This document shows, piece after piece, positions 1 to 8,111 of a DNA stretch of 50,080 bases. The notes below the pieces were generated by a model. The model made no database searches. It saw only the letters and a list, made by a program, of their open reading frames with translations, and was not told the origin of the DNA. The position numbers and the translations under genes were made by a program. The stretch comes from Melioribacter sp. (GTDB lineage Bacteria; Bacteroidota; Ignavibacteria; Ignavibacteriales; Melioribacteraceae). Each line of letters starts with the position of its first letter. The first letter of the stretch is position 1. The DNA is taken from assembly GCA_003155655.1 (NCBI GenBank), contig PMDS01000107.1, forward strand, positions 1-50,080. Reading direction: 5' to 3'.

Positions 1-34
1 ACACAGCCTCTTTACGGTGGGGATAAGAGATTAC

Positions 35-57
35 AAAAAAGAAAAGGGCTTTAGCCC
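35..57 (-). terminator. Candidate minus-strand terminator (GGGCT/AGCCC hairpin plus U-run)
   Basis: On the minus strand GGGCTAAAGCCC (57-46) is followed by TTTTCTTTTTT (45-35). This is a five-pair GC-rich stem, a two-base loop and a U-rich tail, the form of an intrinsic terminator. No minus-strand gene is visible between here and glgA. It would therefore end an unannotated small RNA, or be part of a mobile-element end. Similar GGGCTTTAGCCC palindromes are common in repeated elements, so the call is tentative. Confidence 0.35.
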
Positions 58-120
58 AAATAAAGATAGATGATGAAGTAAGCTAATAACGAAATTATGC
101 TTACATTGAACAAAGAGTTG

Positions 121-168
121 GGCTTGGCGCAGCCATTCCTTCGGGAAAAGCCAAAAACTTTTATTTTT
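121..168 (+). ncRNA. Candidate structured RNA: three-way junction with UUCG tetraloop
   Basis: GGCT (121-124) pairs with AGCC (149-152). Inside lie two hairpins: TGGC-GCA-GCCA (125-135) and TTCC-TTCG-GGAA (136-147), the second closed by the exceptionally stable C(UUCG)G tetraloop. The sequence then continues AAAAACTTTTATTTTTAT, a T-rich tail. Such a compact fold is unlikely by chance in AT-rich intergenic DNA. I do not recognise the RNA family. It could be the 3' end of a small RNA, a transposon-end structure, or a leader element of glgA. Confidence 0.3.
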
Positions 169-485
169 ATCTATTCAACTTCTTAAAAGTCGTGGTTATA
201 AATTAAATTATGCGTAAAGTAAGTCTTTAACTATTTGATTCGGCGGGTTACCAAAATACGTTTTCAATTACACTTTATAGCTTCTTATTAATTTATGATC
301 CACTACAAAACTTCTTTGTTTTTCTAAGTTAGGAATGAAATATGGCATTAATATGTTGTTTTCAAACATAAAAGCGTTTATTAGTCTCTATTTGAGCCAG
401 TAGCCGGTCAAGCATATTTCTTTCCCCCTTCGGTATTCTTTTTCTTTATTTTTGCATTAATAATTTTTTATTAGAATTTAATCCA

Positions 486-1955
486 ATGAAAATTGCTTTT
501 GCTGCAAGCGAAGTTTACCCATATGCAAAAACAGGCGGACTGGGAGATGTTATCGGAACACTGCCTATAGAGCTTTCTAAGCTGGGTCACGAGGCATTAG
601 TTTTTTTGCCTAGGTATAATACTATCACAATTGAAGATTATAACCTTAAATTATGTGATGACATTGGAGAAATTCCTATCCGCATAGCATCAAATATTTA
701 CAAGGTGCAGGTTTATACAACAACATTGCCCGTTTCAAATGTAATTGTATATTTTATTGACTGCCCGCATTACTTTTGCCGTTTTGAAATTTATACTAAA
801 GATAATGATGAAGACGAACGGTTCATTCTTTTTTCGAAAAGTATTATTGAAACCCTTCAGCGACTTAAATACGCACCTGATGTAATTCACTGCAACGACT
901 GGCATACGGGCTTGCTGCCGGTTTTGTTAAAAGAAAATTATGGGTGGGATAAACTTTTTCACAATACGGCAACTGTGTTCACTATTCATAATATAGCTTA
1001 CCAGGGAATATTTACAAAAGATACATTTAGAAAGGCAGACATTAATCCCGAACATGCCGCACCCGGTGAAATTGGGGAATACTACGGCAACATAAATTTT
1101 CTTAAAACTGCGATTCTAACATCAGACATTATCAATACAGTAAGCGAAACTTATGCAAAAGAGCTCTTAACCGAAGAATTTGGCGCAGGAATGGAAAATT
1201 TTCTTAAAAGACGCGAAAAGGATTTTTTTGGAATACTAAATGGGGCTGATTACAATATCTGGAATCCCGGGAAAGATATTTACATCCCCAATCAATATAC
1301 ATCCTCTGACCTTTCAGTAAAATTAAAAAACAAGACAGCCCTTCTTAAAAGAGTGAATCTTCCTCAGGATAAGAACAAACCATTAATAGGAATTATATCG
1401 AGACTTGTTGAACAAAAAGGTTTTAATCTTTTTGAGGATTCTGCCGAACAGCTAATGAAACTTGATGCCCTCTGGGTTGTTCTTGGCAATGGTGAACCTA
1501 AGTATGAAGAAATGTTTTCCGCCCTGGTGAAAAAGTATCCAGAAAAAATTTCTCTTTACCTTGGCTATTATGACGAGCTTTCTCATTTGATTGAAGCCGG
1601 CTCGGATATATTTCTAATGCCTTCACGTTTTGAGCCATGCGGGCTCAATCAAATTTATTCTTTAAAATACGGTACTGTGCCTGTAGTCCGCAAGACAGGC
1701 GGGCTTGCCGATACGGTTGAAGATTGGGATGAATCTCTTAGTAATGAAATACAATCGGGAACGGGTTTTTCTTTTAAAGATTTCTCGCCTCAAATGTTGA
1801 TTGATACTCTTCAAAGAGCAATAACTTATTACAAAAACAAGCCAACTTGGAAAAAAATTCAGCTAAATGGAATGTGCAAAGATTATTCATGGAAGAAGTC
1901 TGCCGAAAAATATGTTACACTTTATGATAAGGCCCTTAAAAAATATGTCGGCTAA
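486..1955 (+). CDS. glgA: Glycogen synthase (ADP-glucose type, GT5)
   Basis: GlgA transfers glucose from ADP-glucose to the growing alpha-1,4-glucan in the cytoplasm. The 489-residue length fits bacterial GT5 enzymes. The N-terminal signature KTGGLGDVIGTLP (residues 15-27) is the conserved ADP-glucose/glucan-binding KTGGL motif. The Rossmann-type C-terminal half carries SRFEPCGLNQ, containing the conserved catalytic glutamate, followed by the usual RKTGGLADTV sugar-nucleotide loop. The ATG at 486 places the KTGGL motif at the usual distance. There is no Shine-Dalgarno sequence, as for most genes here. No other glycogen gene is adjacent; the next gene, 75 bases downstream on the same strand, is a phosphoesterase. 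The call is secure. Confidence 0.96.
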   Translation: MKIAFAASEVYPYAKTGGLGDVIGTLPIELSKLGHEALVFLPRYNTITIEDYNLKLCDDIGEIPIRIASNIYKVQVYTTTLPVSNVIVYFIDCPHYFCRFEIYTKDNDEDERFILFSKSIIETLQRLKYAPDVIHCNDWHTGLLPVLLKENYGWDKLFHNTATVFTIHNIAYQGIFTKDTFRKADINPEHAAPGEIGEYYGNINFLKTAILTSDIINTVSETYAKELLTEEFGAGMENFLKRREKDFFGILNGADYNIWNPGKDIYIPNQYTSSDLSVKLKNKTALLKRVNLPQDKNKPLIGIISRLVEQKGFNLFEDSAEQLMKLDALWVVLGNGEPKYEEMFSALVKKYPEKISLYLGYYDELSHLIEAGSDIFLMPSRFEPCGLNQIYSLKYGTVPVVRKTGGLADTVEDWDESLSNEIQSGTGFSFKDFSPQMLIDTLQRAITYYKNKPTWKKIQLNGMCKDYSWKKSAEKYVTLYDKALKKYVG

Positions 1956-2030
1956 AATTAAAGAACCGGGCTGTTTTTAATTATTAACACTAAGTTTAAA
2001 CCCAACTAAAATATATTTGTCTAAATTAAT

Positions 2031-3185
2031 ATGAAATTATCTCAACAGCTTATTTTCTTTGGAATTGTATTAACCGTTTATGGATTAGTCAACTTCTATA
2101 TTGTACGCCGCGCTATTTCCGTTGTACCGGAATCTTATAAAAATTTATTCATTACCACGTCGATATTTTTAATTTGTTCATTTATTGCTGGAAGAGTTGT
2201 TGAACATTTCATGGTCAATATTTTTAGCGACACACTTATCTGGATAGGGTCGTTTTGGCTGGCTTTCATGTTTTACTTTTTCTTATTACTCATCTTAATA
2301 GATTTTCTACGACTTATAAACCACTTTATTCCATTCTTTCCTGCATTTGTAACTATTAATATTGAAAAGACTAAAAGAATTGCTGCCCTTATAGTCCTTC
2401 TATTAACATTAATTACCGTTGTGGGTGGGTATATAAACACAAAAATGATTCTAACAAAAACCTATAATTTTAGAATCAAAAAGAATGCCGGCGAACTAAA
2501 GTCTCTTAATGTAGTAATGGCCTCTGATCTTCATCTAGGAAATATCTTAGGAAAATCTTTTCTTTCAAAAATAAAAGACCAGATAAATCAACTACAGCCA
2601 GATATTATTTTTTTTGCCGGAGATATTATTGATGAAGATATTTCTGCGGTTATAAACAATAATGTTGGCGAAGAGCTGCTACAGCTGAAATCAAAATACG
2701 GCGTTTACGCAATTACCGGAAATCACGAATACATCGGCGGTGTAGAAGAGGCGTGCAAATATTTAACCGGGCACGGAATAAATGTTATAAGGGATAGTGT
2801 TGTAAAAATCCAAAATTCGTTCTATATAATAGGAAGAGAAGACTGCTCAATAAGGCAATTTGAAGGAAAACAAAGAAAAGATTTGCAATTGTTGCTTAAA
2901 GATGTAGATAAATCACTTCCATTGCTTATGATGGATCATCAGCCTTTTGGGTTAAAAGAAGCAGTAGAAAATGGTATTGATTTCCAGATGTCCGGTCATA
3001 CACATTATGGTCAGTTATGGCCCATTAATTTTATTGTTGAAAAAATCTACGACCTTGCCTGGGGTTATGCTGTTGATGGAAAAACTCACTATTACGTTTC
3101 ATGCGGGGTTGGCGGCTGGGGCCCGCCGGTCAGAACCGGAAGCCGCCCGGAAATATTAAATTTCAAAATAAAATTTGGGAAATAA
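2031..3185 (+). CDS. Membrane-anchored metallophosphoesterase (YkuE-like)
   Basis: Residues 1-140 contain about four hydrophobic segments, followed by a calcineurin-like metallophosphoesterase domain. Its metal-binding motifs are all present: DLHLG (D166, H168), GD at 197-198, GNHEY at 230-234 and GHTHYGQ near 321. Family members of this layout (YkuE/YaeI-like) hydrolyse phosphodiester or pyrophosphate bonds of lipid-linked substrates at the membrane; the substrate here is unknown. TATATTTG at 2012-2019 resembles the -7 element used elsewhere in the window but lacks a partner TTG, so the gene may be read through from glgA. Its stop codon abuts that of the convergent subtilase gene with no base between. 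Confidence 0.88.
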   Translation: MKLSQQLIFFGIVLTVYGLVNFYIVRRAISVVPESYKNLFITTSIFLICSFIAGRVVEHFMVNIFSDTLIWIGSFWLAFMFYFFLLLILIDFLRLINHFIPFFPAFVTINIEKTKRIAALIVLLLTLITVVGGYINTKMILTKTYNFRIKKNAGELKSLNVVMASDLHLGNILGKSFLSKIKDQINQLQPDIIFFAGDIIDEDISAVINNNVGEELLQLKSKYGVYAITGNHEYIGGVEEACKYLTGHGINVIRDSVVKIQNSFYIIGREDCSIRQFEGKQRKDLQLLLKDVDKSLPLLMMDHQPFGLKEAVENGIDFQMSGHTHYGQLWPINFIVEKIYDLAWGYAVDGKTHYYVSCGVGGWGPPVRTGSRPEILNFKIKFGK

Positions 3186-6005
3186 TCATTTCATGAAGAT
3201 CATTTTCTTTACAGCCGAAAAATCACCTGCCTGAATTCTATAAAAATATACCCCGCTGCCTACAGGAAAATTCTGGGATAAGAATCTAGCATTATGTATT
3301 CCCGCCTGCTGAAATTCATCAATCAATGTGGCAACTTTTCTACCAAGAATATCATATAATTTAATTGTTACCTGAGTACTTCTCGGTAGATAATAGTTAA
3401 TTATAGTTCCCGCATTGAATGGATTGGGATAATTTTGATAAAGCATAAAATCTGACGGCAGAATTTCGGGGATCCAGCCGGTTGTATCTTTGAATTTTAT
3501 TCTGCTTTGCCTTATCGCTGTCTTTAATTCTGCAAGAGACGAGCCGGCGGCAATTGAAAATGCAACCTCTAAATTACCATTTGTCTCAATGCTAAATGGA
3601 CCTCCGGATACAACAAGTGAAATATCTGTTGAGCCCACGGGTTTATTTTTTATCCCGCTGGAAAGCGTTATCCATTTTTCCGCATCACTAAAGCCGTTAA
3701 CGTCATTCATAACTACATCGCCGCTTGTTGCATCATTATCAATCGGGTAATATCCATATTTATCGGATGAAATTAATGCCGTGCCTACAAAAGCGTTTGA
3801 GCTCCCTGTTTCATCTAATGCCACTGCAAAATTATCTGTTGTATCAAAATAAGTTGAGTCAGTTACGGGGTTGTCCTGCGGTAAATCCCAATCAATATAA
3901 AATCCAACATATAAATTCGTTATATTCTTCTGAGTGGTGTTTTTGAGAAACATGTCTAAAATGGCAAAATTATCGTTTGGCGCTTGCCCGTATGTATTTG
4001 ATGTTAAATGAGTCTCAATTCCAAGAGCGTTTGTAAGCGCACCGGCGTCCGAAAAAACAGTTGATCCCTGTTGATCGCTTCCAACATTTTTAATTTTAAA
4101 CGGAGTAATTGTAGTAAAACTTGTATTCTGATTCTCTAAAACTCTTGACTCACTCATCACTTTATTTTGAGTGGTGCCATACATAAGCGCGCCTTCAAAC
4201 ATCAGGTTATCTCCGTTTGCAAATTTGAATCCATCCCCTAATAAATTTGTTGGATAGTCATCAAAGGCAAGAGTGCCTTTGCTTGTAACGGTCATTGTTA
4301 TTCTACCAACATTGTGTGTGCCGTATGTTGGATTAATACGTGCTGTTATCCATTGAAAATCTGAATAATTATTTCCTGAATATTTTATTAAAAAATTTAC
4401 GTCGTGATTAATAGGGGCGCCTGGGTTGATCTTGAATCTAAATTTATTAGCCTGGTTGCCAATAGTTCCAAGCGTTAAAACAGCTCCTGTTTGAAAAATT
4501 GAGTTTAAAATTGTAACCGCATTATCACTTGTCTCTAGAGATATTGTAACGTTTGAAATGGGATTTAAATAATTAGTAAAATTTATTTCGATTGAAGCAT
4601 TCTCATTTGATTCAAGTAAACCGTTTCCATTTCCTTCATCTATAAATTTGACATCAACTGCCCTAACGGAAATTTTATTTGTCGCTCTTACAGCATGGTT
4701 TGCATTAATTCTTCCTCTACCAAGAAGATATTTCAGGGTATCAGTATTATATGGCTCAATATTGTCCGCTGTAACTCTAATTTGTTCTGCAACCTGAAGC
4801 GGAGTATAGTTTGGAAATCTTGAAAAGACAAGACCAGCCAGTCCGGCAACTAGCGGAGAAGCCATTGAGGAACCGCTAATTGAATTGTAGAGCTGTCCCG
4901 AAATTCTGGGCCAGGTAGATAAAATTAAACTGCCCGGCGAGAATACATCTACCAGCCTTCCAAAATTTGCCGCACTGGAAATTATATCGTCGTTTGTATC
5001 AAGCCATCCAACTGCAAGAACGCCTTTATAACATGCCGGATAAAAGTTCTCCAGCTTTCCATCGTTCCCGGCTGCGGCAACTACAAGCGTACCTTTTGAA
5101 ACCGCATAGTCAATTACTAATTGCTCAGACAGGGAATATGCTGATCCTCCCCAGCTGCAATTGATAACTTTAGCACCGTGATCTACCGCCCATTTTATTC
5201 CTTCAAAACCATAGTAAATATATGGTGTACCATTGTCATCGCGTTTATCATCTCTTGCGACTTTAACAGGAATTAATGTGCACTTAAACCCAATTGATGC
5301 AATTCCAATTCTGTTATCCGTAACTGCATCGGCAATTCCCGCAACATGTGTACCATGATACCTGTTTAAAGGAGAATAATCTTCCGATGGATCATTATCC
5401 GGTGTTCCATTAAGCCCGCCTAAATCATAACCAACAAGATTCCCGGATTTATCTTTTAAAACATTTGAGGCCAGGTCTGGATGATTCCAGTCTACACCGG
5501 TATCAACAATTCCTATATGAATTGATGTATCGCCTATTGTTACGGCCCATGCAGAATCAGCAAAAATGCGTTGAAGATTTTTTTGCAGCGAACGAACGTA
5601 AAGAGAATCATTCGGAGTATATGTAACCCTGCGGATATATTTTGGTTCCACCCATTCAAAATTACCGGTTTTTGAAATCTTGGCTGCCAGTATTGTTGGA
5701 TCTTCGGAAGAATTAAAACTAAGCAAATAAATTTTACTTAGCTGCGTTGCTTCTTTATTTAAGACCGGCTGTGCAGGAAAAAGCTGCTTCATTCCCCTTA
5801 AAACAAAATTAGGAATTGTTTTATTTAGAGTTTTTGGTAATCCAGTATAATTATCTTTTACCTTTACAACCAATGTATTGGAAAGGTAATATAAATTTCC
5901 TTTGTGTATTATTTCTTCCTGGGCAAAGGAAATAATTTGAAGAAATAATACTAGCACTATTGTAAGTGATTTTATTTTCAAGAATTTATTAGTTTTTATT
6001 TTCAA
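3186..6005 (-). CDS. Secreted S8 subtilisin-like protease with T9SS sorting domain
   Basis: A 939-residue exported serine protease. An N-terminal signal peptide (hydrophobic core about residues 13-27) precedes a propeptide-like region (about 35-130) and an S8 catalytic domain. Catalytic residues: D168 in GIVDTGVDW, H217 in HGTHVAG and S380 in GSSMASP, with oxyanion asparagine N314 in AAGNDG. About 400 residues of beta-rich sequence follow. The last ~85 residues form a type A type IX secretion sorting domain (YQNYPNPFN, then LYDILGRKVATL, ending KKMIFMK). By family knowledge it is exported by Sec, then carried across the outer membrane by the type IX system and anchored or released. It probably degrades extracellular protein. 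No T9SS structural gene lies in this window. Confidence 0.93.
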   Translation of the reverse strand: MKIKTNKFLKIKSLTIVLVLFLQIISFAQEEIIHKGNLYYLSNTLVVKVKDNYTGLPKTLNKTIPNFVLRGMKQLFPAQPVLNKEATQLSKIYLLSFNSSEDPTILAAKISKTGNFEWVEPKYIRRVTYTPNDSLYVRSLQKNLQRIFADSAWAVTIGDTSIHIGIVDTGVDWNHPDLASNVLKDKSGNLVGYDLGGLNGTPDNDPSEDYSPLNRYHGTHVAGIADAVTDNRIGIASIGFKCTLIPVKVARDDKRDDNGTPYIYYGFEGIKWAVDHGAKVINCSWGGSAYSLSEQLVIDYAVSKGTLVVAAAGNDGKLENFYPACYKGVLAVGWLDTNDDIISSAANFGRLVDVFSPGSLILSTWPRISGQLYNSISGSSMASPLVAGLAGLVFSRFPNYTPLQVAEQIRVTADNIEPYNTDTLKYLLGRGRINANHAVRATNKISVRAVDVKFIDEGNGNGLLESNENASIEINFTNYLNPISNVTISLETSDNAVTILNSIFQTGAVLTLGTIGNQANKFRFKINPGAPINHDVNFLIKYSGNNYSDFQWITARINPTYGTHNVGRITMTVTSKGTLAFDDYPTNLLGDGFKFANGDNLMFEGALMYGTTQNKVMSESRVLENQNTSFTTITPFKIKNVGSDQQGSTVFSDAGALTNALGIETHLTSNTYGQAPNDNFAILDMFLKNTTQKNITNLYVGFYIDWDLPQDNPVTDSTYFDTTDNFAVALDETGSSNAFVGTALISSDKYGYYPIDNDATSGDVVMNDVNGFSDAEKWITLSSGIKNKPVGSTDISLVVSGGPFSIETNGNLEVAFSIAAGSSLAELKTAIRQSRIKFKDTTGWIPEILPSDFMLYQNYPNPFNAGTIINYYLPRSTQVTIKLYDILGRKVATLIDEFQQAGIHNARFLSQNFPVGSGVYFYRIQAGDFSAVKKMIFMK

Positions 6006-6167
6006 TCAATAAGTTTATTAATCCTGTACGAGAATAACAAGGCTAATGTTTTAATCCAATTTCGTTAAACTAAAACTTGTTTTGTGTTTTAACAGTTTTG
6101 AATCTATTTAAGATTGCTGCCGGCATTCTCACTAAACGAGTTGTTCTACAAAGCTACTTTAGCGCTT

Positions 6168-8075
6168 CTATTTTACCTCTAACACATTATTCTTTGGATT
6201 AGCGTCCGGAACTGTTTTTGTGTTTAGTTCAATTTTCTTTATTTCTTTGACAGGTTTGAATTCCACTTTTATTTCTTTAGCCCCCGTTTTCCAGACAGTA
6301 ACATTTCTGTAAACTGATTCTGTAGTTCCATCTGAATGAGTAACTATTAAATCAATGGGGACAGGAACGTTGCCAATTTTTTCAACTGTTACTTCTGCTT
6401 TTCCATTTTTTACTTTCACATCCTTCAAGCCCAGATCAGGGAAGCCCCTGTCAAAATACCATGGATTCCAGAACCAGCTTAAATCTTCTTTAGCAACATC
6501 GTTAAATGTAAAAAAGAAATCCCATGGTAACGGATGTTTTCCATTCCATCGAGCAATGAATTCATGCAAACATTTTTTAAATAGCTCTTCTCCTAATGCA
6601 TCCATCAACATTGCATAAGAAATAGATGCTTTGGGGTAAGACGCAAAACCCAGCATCGGTCCACGTGCTATTACTGAAGGTGTAATCGTTGGAAGATCGT
6701 TTTCAACACCCATCATTGTTCCAACCATAGTTATATTACCGGTGTACTCGTCTGCATCCGCTACTAAATTTTTTAATTGCGCTGAAGTAAAAAATGTTGC
6801 CCAGCCTTCATCCATCCATGCATATTTTCTTTCATTAATACCCATATAAAACGGAAAATAAGTATGTGCAATCTCGTGCATAGTTACACCAGCCTGCCCT
6901 GCTCTTGTTGGATAAACCCCATCATTGCACATCATAGGAATCTCCATTCCACCGCCGCCAAATTGTTCCCCGTTAAATGTTGTAATTTTTGGATATGGGA
7001 ATGGAACACCCGGTAAATTTTTTGAAAGACTTTCAACCGTTTGTTTAGCAAAACCTGCAACTTCTTCAAACGATTTTTGACCTGGCGGGTAAACAGCATC
7101 CGTCAAAACACGTCTTCCGCTTGCGTCAACTTCTGCACTAATACCATCCCAGATATATCCATTGCTTGTTGCAAATGCAAAGTCTGTAACATGTTCCGCT
7201 TTTATTTTCCAGGTGGTTTTGTCTTTGGATTTAGTTGCCCCTGTTTTCAAGTCTTCTTCTCTTACAATTCTAATCACACCATCAGATTCCAATGCTTCTT
7301 TGTAACGGGAATAAATTTCCGGTTTTAAAAGTTCCTGCAGGTTTTGATATTCTCCGGTACCCCAAACTAAAAATTTTGCCGGTACCGTTATATTCACGTC
7401 ATAATTATTGAAATCATTGTAGAATTCTACAGCCCCTCCATATTCATTTCTATCCCATCCATCAACATCATCATAAACTGCAACCTGCGGATACCAATAC
7501 GAAACGTATAGAGTAGAATCGTTATAAGAGCCCATTCTAATTCTTGTCTCCCTGGGAATAATTACAGACCACGATATCTCTATGGATATAGACTTCTTCG
7601 GCGCAAGCGGTTGTGGAAGGCTTCTTAAAACTAAATTAGTTGCTGTTCTATATGCATTGTTTCTTGCGTTTAGACTAACCCCTTTACCATTTAAAAGAAG
7701 AGTATCTATTTTCACACCATCTGTTTCATCCTTAGGAGAAATTCTTTCATCGCGGGAATTTCCTTTTTTCATAATATCCTGGTATAGACGAAAGGTCAAT
7801 TGATGTAGCGTGTCGGGACTTTCGTTGTAATAAGTGATTTGCTCTACGCCTTTAACTATTCTCTCTTTAGGAAAAACTTCTGCCTGAATTTTATAATCCG
7901 CATGATTGATCCAGTAATTCGTTCCTGGTTTCCCATCATAAGAGCGGGTTCCTTTTTCATACGCTTTTACTATGTTACGTGGGACATAAATTGAAGAGCT
8001 TTGACCATAAGTGATAGATGCCAATAAAATTATTGCTGCAAAAATATAGATTAAATGTAATGTGGTCTTTTTCAT
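6168..8075 (-). CDS. Secreted M1-family metallopeptidase (gluzincin), copy 1
   Basis: Predicted exported zinc aminopeptidase-like enzyme. The zinc site HEIAH is at 408-412 (counted from an upstream ATG at 8099), and the third ligand E431 sits in WMDEGWA, exactly the HEXXH-X18-E spacing of M1. The substrate-anchoring GAMEN motif is replaced by GGGMEIPM (381-388). I prefer the start at 8075 because it gives a compact signal peptide (MKKTTLHLIYIF...); an in-frame ATG eight codons upstream is possible. It lies 36 bases downstream of a clear paralogue on the same strand; both share the block TYFPFYMGINERKYAWMDEG. They look like a tandem duplication in one operon, perhaps with differing peptide preference. 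Confidence 0.88.
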   Translation of the reverse strand: MKKTTLHLIYIFAAIILLASITYGQSSSIYVPRNIVKAYEKGTRSYDGKPGTNYWINHADYKIQAEVFPKERIVKGVEQITYYNESPDTLHQLTFRLYQDIMKKGNSRDERISPKDETDGVKIDTLLLNGKGVSLNARNNAYRTATNLVLRSLPQPLAPKKSISIEISWSVIIPRETRIRMGSYNDSTLYVSYWYPQVAVYDDVDGWDRNEYGGAVEFYNDFNNYDVNITVPAKFLVWGTGEYQNLQELLKPEIYSRYKEALESDGVIRIVREEDLKTGATKSKDKTTWKIKAEHVTDFAFATSNGYIWDGISAEVDASGRRVLTDAVYPPGQKSFEEVAGFAKQTVESLSKNLPGVPFPYPKITTFNGEQFGGGGMEIPMMCNDGVYPTRAGQAGVTMHEIAHTYFPFYMGINERKYAWMDEGWATFFTSAQLKNLVADADEYTGNITMVGTMMGVENDLPTITPSVIARGPMLGFASYPKASISYAMLMDALGEELFKKCLHEFIARWNGKHPLPWDFFFTFNDVAKEDLSWFWNPWYFDRGFPDLGLKDVKVKNGKAEVTVEKIGNVPVPIDLIVTHSDGTTESVYRNVTVWKTGAKEIKVEFKPVKEIKKIELNTKTVPDANPKNNVLEVK

Positions 8076-8111
8076 CTTCAAAATTCCTTTAATTTTCATT
8101 TACCCGTTAAT

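Larger units (their letters stand above)
1..485. other. Gene-free leader upstream of glgA with several hairpins
   Basis: I see no coding frame with gene-like features here. The left third holds four closely spaced hairpins: GGGCT-TT-AGCCC at 46-57, GTAAGC/GCTTAC at 78-104, and a compact three-way junction at 121-152. The right part is AT-rich and leads into glgA without a recognisable Shine-Dalgarno sequence. TATTTTTG at 447-454 matches the -7 motif seen at other promoters of the window, but no TTG lies 19-20 bases upstream, so a glgA promoter is not claimed. The left edge is cut by the window, so hairpins near base 1 may belong to an RNA or element that begins outside. Confidence 0.5.

Noticed and set aside
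1-120. tRNA, tmRNA, 6S or RNase P RNA at the left edge
   Set aside because: Hairpins are present, but none of the conserved sequence marks of these RNAs (CCA-type acceptor ends, the tag-peptide frame, the RNase P P4 core) could be found.
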